Notes: generated by a model from the letters alone, not told the origin. Numbered from the stretch's first letter, positions 37,584 through 47,879 are shown. The stretch is 64,000 bases of DNA from Halorubrum tebenquichense DSM 14210 (GCF_000337415.1 NZ_AOJD01000038.1:1-64000), one strand, 5' to 3'. Program-made: numbers and translations.

Positions 37584-38749
37584 TGGCGGCCGGGAAGGAG
37601 CGGGGGGCGGAGCCGGAAGCGGATCCCGAGGACGCCGACGTCGTCGCCGGCGGCGGCTACCCCGCGGCCTGCGACACGGCCGCCCGGAAGCTGCTGTACG
37701 ACATGGTCTCGATCCCCTCGCCGTCGGGCGAGGAGGGGCGGGCGGCCGAGCGCCTCGTCGACTTCTTCGAGGCGAACGGCCGGGAGGCGCGGATCGACGA
37801 GGTCGGGAACGTCCGCGCGCCCGCGGACGACGCCGTCCTCTTGACCTCGCACGTCGACACCGTGCCTGGCGATATCCCAGTCGAGGTGCGGCCGGCACCG
37901 CCGGAAGGGGAGCTTCCGGAGCCGTCTGACGTGCGCGTCGGCGACCCCGGCGACCCCGTCCTGTGGGGTCGCGGCGCGGTCGACGCGACGGGCCCGCTGG
38001 TCTCGATGGCGGTCGCGGCGGTGAAGACCGGCGTCTCCTTCGCGGGCGTCGTCCGCGAGGAGGTCGACTCCGGCGGCGCGCGCCACCTCATCGGCGACCG
38101 CGACGCCCCCGAGGCGGTGATCAACGGCGAGCCGTCGGGCTGGCAGGGGATCACCCTCGGCTACCGCGGCCTGCTGGAGGGGACGTACGTGAACACGAGC
38201 GAGTCGGGCCACTCCTCGCGGCCGGAGCCGAACGCGATCCAGCACGCGATCGACTGGTGGCACGGCGTCGAGGAGACGTTCACGCCGGACGACGCCGAGA
38301 CCGCCGTGTTCGATCAGGTGACGACCAAGCCCATCTCGGTCGACGGCGGGCTGAGCGACGACGGCCTCGCCGTGGAGACGACGATGGACGTCCAGCTCCG
38401 GGTCCCGCCCTCGCGGCCGGTCGACGAGATCCACGAGCTGGCGGAGGCGGAGCTGTCGACCGGCTCGGTCCAGTGGGACGAGCCGATGCCGCCGGTGATG
38501 GAGAGCCCGCGGACCGACCTCGCGCGGGCGTTCCGCGTCGCGATCCGGTCGGCGGACGGCGACGTGCGCCTGCTGCGGAAGACCGGCACGAGCGACATGA
38601 ACCTCTTCGCGGCCGCGTGGGACTGCCCGATGGTCACCTACGGCCCGGGCAACTCCGACCTCGACCACGCCCCCGACGAGCGGCTGCCGCTGTCGGATCT
38701 CGACCGCGCCGTGCGCGTCCTGACCGACGTCTGTCGCGAGCGACTGTAA
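37583..38749 (+). CDS. argE: Carrier-ornithine hydrolase (M20 peptidase)
   Basis: This deacylase of 388 residues (ArgE/LysK) releases free ornithine from ArgW. Metal-binding motifs of the M20 fold are LTSHVDTVPGDIPVEV, WGRGAVDATGPLVSMAVAA and GVVREEVDSGGARHL. The dimerisation lid has YVNTSESGHSSRPEPNA, and the C-terminal ligand region is TYGPGNSDLDHAPDE. The first 25 residues are an acidic extension. The start codon overlaps the argD stop by one base. It closes the run of overlapping genes; argF follows after 33 bp. Confidence 0.94.
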   Translation: MAAGKERGAEPEADPEDADVVAGGGYPAACDTAARKLLYDMVSIPSPSGEEGRAAERLVDFFEANGREARIDEVGNVRAPADDAVLLTSHVDTVPGDIPVEVRPAPPEGELPEPSDVRVGDPGDPVLWGRGAVDATGPLVSMAVAAVKTGVSFAGVVREEVDSGGARHLIGDRDAPEAVINGEPSGWQGITLGYRGLLEGTYVNTSESGHSSRPEPNAIQHAIDWWHGVEETFTPDDAETAVFDQVTTKPISVDGGLSDDGLAVETTMDVQLRVPPSRPVDEIHELAEAELSTGSVQWDEPMPPVMESPRTDLARAFRVAIRSADGDVRLLRKTGTSDMNLFAAAWDCPMVTYGPGNSDLDHAPDERLPLSDLDRAVRVLTDVCRERL

Positions 38750-38782
38750 CGCCACCCGATCACCCGACCCGTTTTCAACATC

Positions 38783-39682
<900 letters not shown>

Positions 39683-39710
39683 CCGACCGGCGAGAGCGAA
39701 CGATCCGTCG

Positions 39711-39866
39711 TCAGCGACCCTCCGGCTGGTCGCGGTCGTCGACGAGGAAGACGCTGTCCTGATTCGGGTCGAAGTACACCTGTAGCGCGCGGAGGGCACC
39801 CACGTACGCCGCGAGCGCACCGATCACGAACGCGACCGCCGCCGGAACGAGCAGCGTGAGGACCAT
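39711..39866 (-). CDS. Small single-helix membrane protein
   Basis: This protein of 51 residues begins MVLTLLVPAAVAFVIGALAA and has one long hydrophobic helix (residues 3-28), then a polar tail (LQVYFDPNQDSVFLVDDRDQ). ATG 39866 is preferred over the TTG at 39893. It is convergent with argF. I do not recognise the family. Confidence 0.6.
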   Translation of the reverse strand: MVLTLLVPAAVAFVIGALAAYVGALRALQVYFDPNQDSVFLVDDRDQPEGR

Positions 39867-39928
39867 GTTCCGACTTTCCCGATCCGGAAACAAATACGTG
39901 CCGCGTCATTGGCGGCCGTGTTGGCTCA

Positions 39929-40187
39929 TTTATAAACATACGGTTGCGGTGGCGCGTGCCTGCGAGCGGCCGACAGGCCGCGAGTCAGCACGCGCGAGGG
40001 ACGCCGCGAGCGCAGCGAGCGGCGAGGCTGGGGAGGCGTGAGGCGCTGTGCGGAGCGGTCAGGGGCGGGACTCGAAGGGGCAGTCGCGAGGCGGACGGAG
40101 GCGACGCAAGCACCGCAGGAGCGAACGAAGTGAGCGACGAGGAGCGCAGCGAGCGTCCGTCCGCCTCGCGGCTGGGGCTTCGGAGGC
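39929..40187 (+). repeat. Structured repeat, copy A (candidate RNA)
   Basis: The element opens with TTTATAAA (39929-39936) and the conserved GCGGTGGCGCG (39946). Hairpin 1 has inner stem GCGGCC/GGCCGC (39966-39971, 39976-39981) flanked on both sides by GA. Hairpin 2 is CGCCGC/GCGGCG, then the core GAGGCTGGGGAGG (40024-40036) and GCGGGACTCGAAGGGGCAG (40065-40083). Hairpin 3 is a 19-bp stem (40081-40099 with 40156-40174, one G-T pair), followed by GGGGCTTCGG. No protein frame in it is believable. Copies B and C share the layout with compensating stem changes. It lies between a small membrane gene and tatC. Confidence 0.75.
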
Positions 40188-40309
40188 ACCCATGTTGGTT
40201 GAGTGTTTATAAGTGATAACGTCCAGCCGAGCGGCTGGGGCTTCGGAGGCACCCATGTTGGTTGAGTGTTTATAAGTGATAACGTCCAGCCGAGCGGCTG
40301 GGGCTTCGG
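40168..40309 (+). repeat. 63-bp tandem repeat with TATA box and hairpin
   Basis: A 63-bp unit is repeated perfectly at 40168-40230 and 40231-40293, with the first 16 bases of a third copy. Each full unit has the tail GCGGCTGGGGCTTCGGAGG, then a spacer, TTTATAAG (40206-40213 and 40269-40276), and CCAGCC-GAGC-GGCTGG hairpins (40223-40238 and 40286-40301). It continues the 3' end of copy A. Confidence 0.85.
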
Positions 40310-40331
40310 TGGCGTTCGTGCCGATGGTTGA

Positions 40332-40415
40332 TTTATAAGCAGAAACCGAGTCGTAGCGAGCGACTGAGGCTTCGGCGGAGATCACCGGCCATCCGCCAGC
40401 GATCACTTATAAACA
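40332..40415 (+). repeat. Diverged third TATA-hairpin unit and end box
   Basis: TTTATAAG (40332-40339) is followed by a different hairpin AGTCG-TAGCGAG-CGACT (40349-40365) and GAGGCTTCGGCGG. The series ends in CACTTATAAACA (about 40404-40415), close to the tatC stop. The stem differs from the 63-bp units yet still pairs, and the position of each part is kept. Confidence 0.65.
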
Positions 40416-40426
40416 AACGACCGGAT

Positions 40427-41491
40427 CTAGTTGCCGGTCCAGCGCAGCATCGCGAGCGTCCCCTCGAAGAGGGCGATCATCGTGAGCGTCACGATGATCG
40501 GGGCCATTCCGGTCGGATCCGGGCTAAAGAGGAAGGCGATCCCGAGGAACGACCCCCAGAATATCAGCCGCTTCGACTCCAGCCACCGCCGCGTGACGAG
40601 GTTCATCATGATGGCGAGCATGATGAAAAGCGGGATCTGGAACACGATCGCCATGAACGCGAGCATCACGACGATCAGGTTGAACGTCTCCGCGAGCCCG
40701 AAGGCGATGGTCGCCGCGTCGGAGGTGTAGGTGGTGAAATACGAGAAGATCGTGGGCAGCACGATGAAGTGCGCGAACACGATGCCGACCCCGCCGAGGA
40801 CCAGGCTCGTCGGCACCGCCGCGAGGTAGTAGCGCCGCTCCTGCTGGTAGAGCCCGGGGCGCATGAACCGGTACGTCTCGTAGACGAACGCCGGAAGCCC
40901 GACCACCACGCCCGCGAGGCCGGCCACCTTCAGCCGGGTGAGCGGGAGCTCCAGCGGCCCGTACAGCCGCGGCCGGTTCTCCAGCGGGGCCGGGATGTGG
41001 TAGCTCCAGAAGTAGTTGATGAGCTCCGTCGACTCGGTGACGACGACGAGCGTCGCCAGCCCGCCGACGAGGAAGACGACCGCGAGCCGGCGCATCATCT
41101 CCTCGATGTGGGCCGCAAGCGGCATCTCCTCGTCCGTCTCCGGCCCCTCGATGCCCTCGAAGGGCTCGTCCTCGCCGGCGGTGGCTGGGGCCGCGTTCGG
41201 CGACGCCGCGGGCGTGCCGCCGTCGCCGAGGCTCTCGGCGCTCTCGTCGTCGGCGGTCGTCTCCTCGTCGGCGTCGTCGGCCTCCGCGCCGGTGGTCGTC
41301 TTCTCGCCCGCGTCGCCGGCGCTCTCCTCGCCCGCGTCGGGCCCGATCTCGGCGGAGACCTCGGGCGTCACCTCCGACTCGACGGTCTCGGCGTCGGCCG
41401 GCTCGGATCCCGCGTCGGCGTCGGCCTCGTCGGCGGCCGGATCGCCGGCACCCGCCGAGTCGTCGTCGCGCGACCGATCCGAGTCGTCCAT
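40427..41491 (-). CDS. tatC: Sec-independent translocase TatC
   Basis: This TatC of 354 residues is the receptor of the twin-arginine pathway, which haloarchaea use for most exported proteins. The six-helix core starts near residue 124 (MPLAAHIEEMMRRLAVVFLV), with LKVAGLAGVVVGLPAFVYET, FMRPGLYQQERRYY and SPDPTGMAPIIVTLTM. Residues 1-122 form a very acidic, low-complexity cytoplasmic extension far longer than in bacteria. It diverges from tatCt, with which it shares a mirrored promoter pair. Confidence 0.94.
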   Translation of the reverse strand: MDDSDRSRDDDSAGAGDPAADEADADAGSEPADAETVESEVTPEVSAEIGPDAGEESAGDAGEKTTTGAEADDADEETTADDESAESLGDGGTPAASPNAAPATAGEDEPFEGIEGPETDEEMPLAAHIEEMMRRLAVVFLVGGLATLVVVTESTELINYFWSYHIPAPLENRPRLYGPLELPLTRLKVAGLAGVVVGLPAFVYETYRFMRPGLYQQERRYYLAAVPTSLVLGGVGIVFAHFIVLPTIFSYFTTYTSDAATIAFGLAETFNLIVVMLAFMAIVFQIPLFIMLAIMMNLVTRRWLESKRLIFWGSFLGIAFLFSPDPTGMAPIIVTLTMIALFEGTLAMLRWTGN

Positions 41492-41511
41492 TCAGTTGCC
41501 CTACGCGACCG

Positions 41512-41705
41512 GGCCGTTATCAACCTTTTCGGATAGCGACGCCGCGAGGGGGCGATCGGGGCCCCGTGGCCGGACCGGCGGGGGTCACTGACCGGACCGG
41601 CGAGAGCTACGCACCGGACCGACGGTCTCCCCGACCGGGCCGCTCGCGGATGGCGCGGGGGCTCGCGTGCGAAACTGCCCGCGGTCGAAAAGGTTGATAA
41701 CGGCC
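41512..41705. promoter_or_regulatory. Mirrored promoters of tatC and tatCt
   Basis: CGAAAAGGTTGATAACGGCC at 41686-41705 faces tatCt, and its exact reverse complement at 41512-41531 faces tatC. Each lies about 20 bp before its ATG, where a core promoter is expected. The identity over 20 bp across the spacer suggests matched control of the two genes. Confidence 0.7.
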
Positions 41706-41723
41706 ACGGCCTTCGGCCTCCGT

Positions 41724-43970
41724 ATGGCGAGCGCCCTCGACGATGACACCCAGCGGTCGATCGCGGAGGGCCGCGAGACGGCGAAGGCGTTCCTTCGGTC
41801 GATCCAGAAGGACCTCCAGAAGGTGTTCGTCGTCTTCCTGCTCGGATTCCTGCTGTCGTTCTGGGCGCTGCGCGTCTACATCTGGGACTGGCTCAAGGCG
41901 GTGACGGAGTCGAACATGAGCCCCGCGGTCGCCGCGGAGGCGGACATCATCGCGACGACGCCGTTCGAGGTGATCCTCCTCCAGGCGAAGATCGGGCTTA
42001 TCATGGGCGCGATAACCGCGATCCCGCCGCTGATCTACGTCACCCGCGACGAACTCCGCGCCCGGGGCATGTGGCCGCGGTCACCCGTCGCGCGCTGGAA
42101 GCTCGCGGGGATCGCGCTGCTCGGTGCCGGGCTGTTCGCCGCCGGCGTCGCCTACGGCGTCCTCGCGTTCTTCCCGCTGATGTTCGGCTTCCTCGCGGAG
42201 TTCGGGCTGGAGGCCGACATCCAGCCCACCTACGGGATCGTGATGTGGACGGAGTTCATCGTCTTCCTCTCGCTGTCCTTCGGGCTCGCGGGGCAGATGC
42301 CCCTGCTGGTCACCGGGCTGTCGTACGCCGAGATCGTCCAGTACGAGACGTTCCGCGACAAGTGGCGCTACGCGGTCCTCGCGATCTTCGTCTTCGGCGC
42401 GTTCTTCTCGCCCCCCGACCCGTTCACGCAACTGCTGTGGGCGTTCCCGCTGACGGCGCTGTACGGGTTCAGCCTCTACCTCGCGAAGCTCGTCGTCACG
42501 GCCAAGCGCAGCTCCGAACAGATCGACGTGCCGGGGGCCGTGCGGAACCACTGGAACGTCGTCGGGGGCGTGACCCTCCTCGGCGGCGCGCTCGTGTACG
42601 GATTCTACGAGTACGGCGGTCGCGCGGCGGTCAACGCCGTCCTGCGGCACCCGCTCGTCGACAGCACCTGGCGGTTCCTCGAACCCGGCGCGGGGCTCGG
42701 GGTCGACCCCGCGACGGCGCTCGGGGTCTACGCCGCCGCGTGGGCGCTGGCGTTCGCCGTGGTCGCGACGCTGTGGGCCGTGTACACCGACCTCGACACC
42801 ACGAGCGCGGGCTACCGGTACGGCGACCCGACCGCGATCGACGTGGGCGAACTCGACGCGGCGGGCGTGCGGGCGGCCCCCGCCGACGCCTTCTCGGAGA
42901 TGGAGGAAGCGGAGTCGCTCGCGCTCGCGCAGGCCGCGATGGAGGACGACGAGCCGGAGAAGGCGCAGGCGATCTTAGACCGGTTCGACGAGGTACACGA
43001 GGGCGGCGAGGACGGCGGTTCGGCCGACGGCGACGGGGACGGCGGTTCGGCCGACGGCGACGCGAGCGCCGGCGGCGACGGGGGCGGAGGCGACGACGGG
43101 CTGATCGGGTCGGTGCGGAACCGCGGGTCCCGTGCGGGGTCGACGTTCCTCGCCGAGTTCACTGACGGCGACGGGGAGGCGGCCGAGGACGACATCGGCG
43201 GCTACTACACGGACCTCAAGTTCATCCTCGACTCGCTGCGCTCGGGGTCGTTCCGGATCGTCGCCGTCTTCGGCGCGGTGATGGCGGCGGCGTTCATGTG
43301 GCTGTACCTCGGGGGGCTCGGCACGGTCCGGGGCGACCTCGAACGACGCGTGCCCGCGGAGGTCGAGGGCGGGATCAACATCATCACGCTCCACCCGGTC
43401 GAGGCGCTGATCTTCATGGTGAAGTTCTCGGTGGTGATCGGGATCTTCGCGGCGTTCCCGCTCGTCCTCTACTACGCGTGGCCCGCGCTCCGCGAGCGCG
43501 GCTTCGTCGCCGGGCGGGTGTACCAGGTGTACCTGTGGGCCGGGGCGCTCGGTGCCGGAATGGTCGGCGGCTTCGCGCTCGGCTACGCGTACATCGCGCC
43601 GGGGCTCATCGGCTGGCTCGTCACCGACGCGCGCCTCGCCGACATGATCATCACCTATCAGGTGAGCGACTTCCTCTGGCTCGTCATCTACACCACGGTC
43701 GGGATCGGCTTCCTCGCCGACATCCCGATCGCGATGGTGCTCATGAACAAGGCGGGCGTCCCGTACCGCGTGTTCCGCGAGCGCTGGCGCGAGGCGACGA
43801 TCGCGACCATGCTGATCGCGACGGTGTTCACCCCCTCCGACGTGGTCACGATGTTCCTCGCGACGGTCCCGCTGATGGCCGCGTACGGCGTCGGCGTCGG
43901 GGCCCTCTTCCTCGTCACCTTCGGGGGGCGGCGGAACCTCTCGCCGCCGGCGGAGTTCGTCGGGCGCTGA
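41724..43970 (+). CDS. tatCt: Double TatC protein TatCt
   Basis: This protein of 748 residues carries two TatC-like units, the arrangement known only from haloarchaea and called TatCt. The first unit begins near residue 20 (KAFLRSIQKDLQKVFVVFLL) with GAITAIPPLIYVTRDELRA and SPPDPFTQLLWAFPLTALYG. Two extra helices follow, then an acidic linker of roughly 100 residues (390-495) with Gly/Asp repeats. The second unit has IITLHPVEALIFMVKFSVVI, LYYAWPALRERGFV and FTPSDVVTMFLATVPLMAAY. It is expected to work with TatC and a TatA protein. Confidence 0.95.
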   Translation: MASALDDDTQRSIAEGRETAKAFLRSIQKDLQKVFVVFLLGFLLSFWALRVYIWDWLKAVTESNMSPAVAAEADIIATTPFEVILLQAKIGLIMGAITAIPPLIYVTRDELRARGMWPRSPVARWKLAGIALLGAGLFAAGVAYGVLAFFPLMFGFLAEFGLEADIQPTYGIVMWTEFIVFLSLSFGLAGQMPLLVTGLSYAEIVQYETFRDKWRYAVLAIFVFGAFFSPPDPFTQLLWAFPLTALYGFSLYLAKLVVTAKRSSEQIDVPGAVRNHWNVVGGVTLLGGALVYGFYEYGGRAAVNAVLRHPLVDSTWRFLEPGAGLGVDPATALGVYAAAWALAFAVVATLWAVYTDLDTTSAGYRYGDPTAIDVGELDAAGVRAAPADAFSEMEEAESLALAQAAMEDDEPEKAQAILDRFDEVHEGGEDGGSADGDGDGGSADGDASAGGDGGGGDDGLIGSVRNRGSRAGSTFLAEFTDGDGEAAEDDIGGYYTDLKFILDSLRSGSFRIVAVFGAVMAAAFMWLYLGGLGTVRGDLERRVPAEVEGGINIITLHPVEALIFMVKFSVVIGIFAAFPLVLYYAWPALRERGFVAGRVYQVYLWAGALGAGMVGGFALGYAYIAPGLIGWLVTDARLADMIITYQVSDFLWLVIYTTVGIGFLADIPIAMVLMNKAGVPYRVFRERWREATIATMLIATVFTPSDVVTMFLATVPLMAAYGVGVGALFLVTFGGRRNLSPPAEFVGR

Positions 43971-44055
43971 GCCGCCCGACGCCGGGAGTCCTCCCTCGAC
44001 GCCACCCCTGCGACCGACGGGTATTCCCGCGCGCGCCCGCAACGGAGGGATAGAA

Positions 44056-47007
44056 ATGAGCAAGGACTACATCGAGGTCCGCGGCGCTGAGGAACACAAC
44101 CTCAAGGACCTCGACGTCCGGATCCCGCGCGAGGAGTTCACCGTCGTCACCGGGCTGTCCGGGTCGGGGAAGTCGTCGCTCGCGTTCGACACCGTCTACG
44201 CCGAGGGACAGCGCCGCTACATCGAGTCGCTGTCCGCGTACGCCCGGAACTTCCTCGGGCAGATAGACAAACCGCAGGTCGAGTCCGTCGAGGGGCTCTC
44301 GCCGGCGATCTCGATCGACCAGAAGAACGCCGCGAACAACCCCCGGTCGACGGTCGGCACCGTCACCGAACTCCACGATTACCTCCGCCTCCTGTACGCC
44401 CGGATCGGCACCCAGTACGACCCGGTCACCGGCGAGGAGGTCGGCGAGCAGTCCGCACAGGACATGGTGAACCAGATCCTCGAACTGCCGGAGGAGACCC
44501 GCGCGAAGGTCGCCGCCCCGGTCGTCCGCGACCAGAAGGGGGCCTTCGAGGAGCTGTTCGAGGAGCTGGTGGGCGACGGGTACAGCCGCGTCGAAGTCGA
44601 CGGCGAGTCCGTCGACCTGACCCTCGACGACCCCGAGTTAGACGAGAACTACGACCACACGATAGACGTGATCGTCGACCGGGTCAAAGTCTCGCCGGAC
44701 GCCCGCTCGCGGATCACGGACTCCGTCGAGACCGCGCTGGAGGAGGCCGACGGTTCCCTCAAGCTGATCGTTCCCGACCCGCCCGAGGACGTGCCGTTCG
44801 CGTCGAACGCGCGCTCGACGGGCTCGCTCGCGGCCGACGCCGAGAGCGACGACCGGCTCGTCGTGGAGTTCTCCGAGGAGCTGGGCAACCCCAACTCCGA
44901 CGTCCAGTTCTCCGCGATCGAGACGCGCTCCTTCTCCTTCAACAGCCCGTACGGGGCCTGTCCCGAGTGCGAGGGGATCGGCTCGACGAAGGAGGTCGAC
45001 GAGGACCTCGTGGTCGAGGACCCGTCGAAGCCGCTCAAGCACGTGTTCGAGCCATGGAGTTACGACCGCACCTACTACTCGCGGCAGCTCGACAACGTCG
45101 CCGACCACTTCGGGGTCGACCTCGACACGCCGTTCGAGGAGTTAGACGAGGAGATTCGGCGGCAGTTCCTCTACGGCACCGACGACCTCGTCCACTTCGA
45201 GTGGACCACGAAGAACGGCACGCGCGAGAAGACGGAGCGGTTCGAGGGCGTCATCCCCAACTTGGAGCGCCGCCACGTCGAGACCGACTCCGAGCGCGCC
45301 CGCGACCACATCGAGGAGTACATGGCCGTGACGACCTGCCCCGAGTGCGACGGGACTCGCCTCAAGGAGCAGTCGCGGCACGTCCTCGTCGCGGGCACGT
45401 CGATCACGGAGGTGAACGAGCTGTCGATCGCCGACGCCCGCGAGCACTTCGAGGGGATGGAGTCCGACCTGAACGAGCGCGAGACCACCATCGCCGAGGA
45501 GATCTTAAAGGAGATCCGCGCGCGGCTCGGCTTCATGGAGGAGGTCGGCCTGGAGTACCTCACGCTCGACCGCGAGGCCTCGACGCTCTCCGGCGGCGAG
45601 AGCCAGCGCATCCGGCTCGCCACGCAGGTCGGTTCCGGGCTGGTCGGCGTGCTGTACGTCTTAGACGAGCCCTCCATCGGGCTCCACCAGCGCGACAACG
45701 ACCGGCTCCTGAACACCCTCGAAGGGCTCCGCGACCTCGGTAACACCCTCCTCGTCGTCGAGCACGACGAGGAGACGATGCGCCGCGCAGACGAGATCAT
45801 CGACATGGGGCCGGGACCGGGCAAGCGCGGCGGCGAGATCGTCGCGCAGGGCACCTTCGACGAGGTGGTCGAGGCCGACGAGTCGGTGACGGCCGACTAC
45901 CTCGCGGGCCGGGAGGCGATCCCGGTGCCCGACGAGCGCCGCGAGGCCGAGGGCGAACTCGTGGTGCGGGGGGCCCGCCAGCACAACCTCGACGACCTCG
46001 ACGTGCCGATCCCGCTCGGCACGCTGACGACCGTCACCGGCGTCTCCGGCTCCGGGAAGTCGACGCTCGTCAACGACATCCTCTACAAGGGGCTCGCCCG
46101 CGAGATGAACGACAACACCTCGGTCGACCCCGGCGAGCACGACGCGATCGAGGGGCTGGAGGGGATCGAGACGGTGCGGCTCATCGACCAGTCGCCCATC
46201 GGGCGGACGCCGCGCTCGAACCCCGCGACGTACACCGACGTGTTCGACCACGTCCGGGAGCTGTTCGCGGAGACGAAGCTCTCGAAGCGCCGCGGCTACG
46301 AGAAGGGGCGCTTCTCCTTTAATGTGAAGGGCGGCCGCTGCGAGGAGTGCGGCGGGCAGGGGACCGTCAAGATCGAGATGAACTTCCTCTCGGACGTGTA
46401 CGTCCCCTGCGAGGAGTGCGGCGGCGCGCGCTACAACGACGAGACGCTCGACGTCGAGTACAAGGGGGCGACCATCGCCGACGTGCTCGACATGAGCGTC
46501 GCGGAGGCGTACGACTTCTTCGAGAGCCACCGCGGCCTCGAACGACGCCTGAAGCTGCTGAAGGACGTCGGGCTGGGCTACATGGAACTCGGCCAGCCCT
46601 CCACCACGCTCTCCGGCGGCGAGGCCCAGCGGGTGAAGCTCGCCGAGGAGCTGGGCAAGCGCGCGACCGGCGACACGCTGTACCTGCTCGACGAGCCGAC
46701 GACGGGCCTCCACAAGGCCGACGAGCGCAAGCTGATCGACGTGCTCCACCGCCTCGTCGACGCGGGCAACACCGTGGTCGTCATCGAGCACGAACTCGAC
46801 TTGGTGAAGAACGCCGACCACGTGATCGACCTCGGTCCCGAGGGCGGCGACGGCGGCGGCGAGCTCGTCGCCAGCGGCACGCCCGAGGCGGTCGCCCGCG
46901 ATGACGACTCGCACACGGGGCGCTACCTCCGGGACATGCTCCCCGATGTCGACCTCGAAGGCCCCCGCGACGACCGCCGGAAGCCCGCGGTGGCCGACGA
47001 CGACTGA
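44056..47007 (+). CDS. uvrA: Excinuclease ABC subunit A
   Basis: UvrA, 983 residues, is the dimeric ATPase that finds DNA lesions for UvrB. It has two ABC modules: Walker [15 protein letters not shown] near residue 35 and [14 protein letters not shown] near 665, and signature motifs [20 protein letters not shown] and [19 protein letters not shown]. Zinc-finger cysteine pairs CPEC...CPEC and CEEC...CEEC lie within the modules. Length is standard. uvrB is 30 kb to the left. Confidence 0.98.
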   Translation: MSKDYIEVRGAEEHNLKDLDVRIPREEFTVVTGLSGSGKSSLAFDTVYAEGQRRYIESLSAYARNFLGQIDKPQVESVEGLSPAISIDQKNAANNPRSTVGTVTELHDYLRLLYARIGTQYDPVTGEEVGEQSAQDMVNQILELPEETRAKVAAPVVRDQKGAFEELFEELVGDGYSRVEVDGESVDLTLDDPELDENYDHTIDVIVDRVKVSPDARSRITDSVETALEEADGSLKLIVPDPPEDVPFASNARSTGSLAADAESDDRLVVEFSEELGNPNSDVQFSAIETRSFSFNSPYGACPECEGIGSTKEVDEDLVVEDPSKPLKHVFEPWSYDRTYYSRQLDNVADHFGVDLDTPFEELDEEIRRQFLYGTDDLVHFEWTTKNGTREKTERFEGVIPNLERRHVETDSERARDHIEEYMAVTTCPECDGTRLKEQSRHVLVAGTSITEVNELSIADAREHFEGMESDLNERETTIAEEILKEIRARLGFMEEVGLEYLTLDREASTLSGGESQRIRLATQVGSGLVGVLYVLDEPSIGLHQRDNDRLLNTLEGLRDLGNTLLVVEHDEETMRRADEIIDMGPGPGKRGGEIVAQGTFDEVVEADESVTADYLAGREAIPVPDERREAEGELVVRGARQHNLDDLDVPIPLGTLTTVTGVSGSGKSTLVNDILYKGLAREMNDNTSVDPGEHDAIEGLEGIETVRLIDQSPIGRTPRSNPATYTDVFDHVRELFAETKLSKRRGYEKGRFSFNVKGGRCEECGGQGTVKIEMNFLSDVYVPCEECGGARYNDETLDVEYKGATIADVLDMSVAEAYDFFESHRGLERRLKLLKDVGLGYMELGQPSTTLSGGEAQRVKLAEELGKRATGDTLYLLDEPTTGLHKADERKLIDVLHRLVDAGNTVVVIEHELDLVKNADHVIDLGPEGGDGGGELVASGTPEAVARDDDSHTGRYLRDMLPDVDLEGPRDDRRKPAVADDD

Positions 47008-47059
47008 AGGCGACCAGATCGCCGCGCTCCGGCCGTCTATGGCGCACATTCGGAAAACG

Positions 47060-47068
47060 TTTTTATTA
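47060..47068 (+). promoter_or_regulatory. AT-rich box before the Tat-exported protein
   Basis: TTTTTATTA lies 23-31 bp before the ATG at 47091, a fitting TATA position. The same T-rich run could also end uvrA transcripts. Confidence 0.55.
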
Positions 47069-47090
47069 TGGCTTTTCTTCACGAGTGATC

Positions 47091-47576
47091 ATGGAGCGGC
47101 GATCGTTCCTGTCCGCGGGCGGTGCGGCGGCCCTCGCGCTCGCGGTCGGGAGTCCCTCCATCGCACGTATCGAATCGGACGGTCCGGTTGCGGTCGTCGA
47201 GGCGTACTACCGGCGAGCGAGCGACGCCGAGGACGCCGAGGCGTTCGCCGACGACGTGCGCGACCTCGCTCACTCCGCCTCCCCGCTGTCGGAGCTCGCC
47301 GGTGACGCACCCATGGCGTTCGACGGGACGGTGCGGCAGCGGTTCGTCGAATCCGTGGTGATCGCCGAGGACCTCTCTCCCGACCGGATTCGAAGCGTCT
47401 CCGGGTTCCTCGCCGCGTCGCTCACCGCCGACGGTACCGAGTCGATCGCCGCGGAGAACGCCCTCGTCTCCGTGACCGTGGAGGCCGACGACGGCGAGTT
47501 GGAACTCCGGTGGCTCGTCGCGACCGACGGCGGCGAGTGGCGGCTCGTCTGGCCAGGCGAACCGGACGAGACGTGA
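47091..47576 (+). CDS. Tat-exported protein, unknown function
   Basis: This protein of 161 residues starts MERRSFLSAGGAAALALAVG, a clear twin-arginine signal ending near Ala25 with no lipobox. The mature part has a helical, NTF2-like feel (VAVVEAYYRRASDAEDAEAF, VSVTVEADDGELELRWLVAT, GEWRLVWPGE), where the final W-R-L-V-W strand is typical. This fold assignment is tentative. ATG 47091 is preferred to the GTG at 47085 because of the TATA-box spacing. Confidence 0.75.
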   Translation: MERRSFLSAGGAAALALAVGSPSIARIESDGPVAVVEAYYRRASDAEDAEAFADDVRDLAHSASPLSELAGDAPMAFDGTVRQRFVESVVIAEDLSPDRIRSVSGFLAASLTADGTESIAAENALVSVTVEADDGELELRWLVATDGGEWRLVWPGEPDET

Positions 47577-47627
47577 ACGCCCGAGCGATCCGGCGAGACC
47601 GACGACTCGGGGGGTGCCGCCCGGCGG

Positions 47628-47879
47628 TCACCGACCTGCGACCGAGCGTCGGCCACCCCGGTCGGCGACGGTGACCGACGCGACGAGCACGGCGAGATCG
47701 ACGGCGACGGTCGCGACGACGCCGAAACGGAACAGGACCAGTGCGCCGAGCGTCGCGACGGCGAGGCCGACCGCGGCGCGGCGAGCGCGGTCGCGGGCGG
47801 TGAGCGAGCGGGACGCCTGAACGCCGACGCCGACCTGAGCCGCGAAGAGGAGGACGCCGAACGGGGACACTGCGGGCAT
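47628..47879 (-). CDS. Small membrane protein
   Basis: This protein of 83 residues has hydrophobic segments near 5-20 and 34-68, with a basic loop RSLTARDRARRAAV between them. Start ATG 47879. I do not recognise the family. It sits between two unrelated genes on the opposite and same strands. Confidence 0.55.
   Translation of the reverse strand: MPAVSPFGVLLFAAQVGVGVQASRSLTARDRARRAAVGLAVATLGALVLFRFGVVATVAVDLAVLVASVTVADRGGRRSVAGR

Noticed and set aside
39944-40216. Open frame of 90 codons inside structured repeat A
   Set aside because: The frame follows the hairpins, is Arg/Gly-rich and is not kept in copies B or C.
40168-40309. Tandem 63-bp repeat as a CRISPR array
   Set aside because: The units are identical along their full length with no variable spacers, and no cas gene is near.
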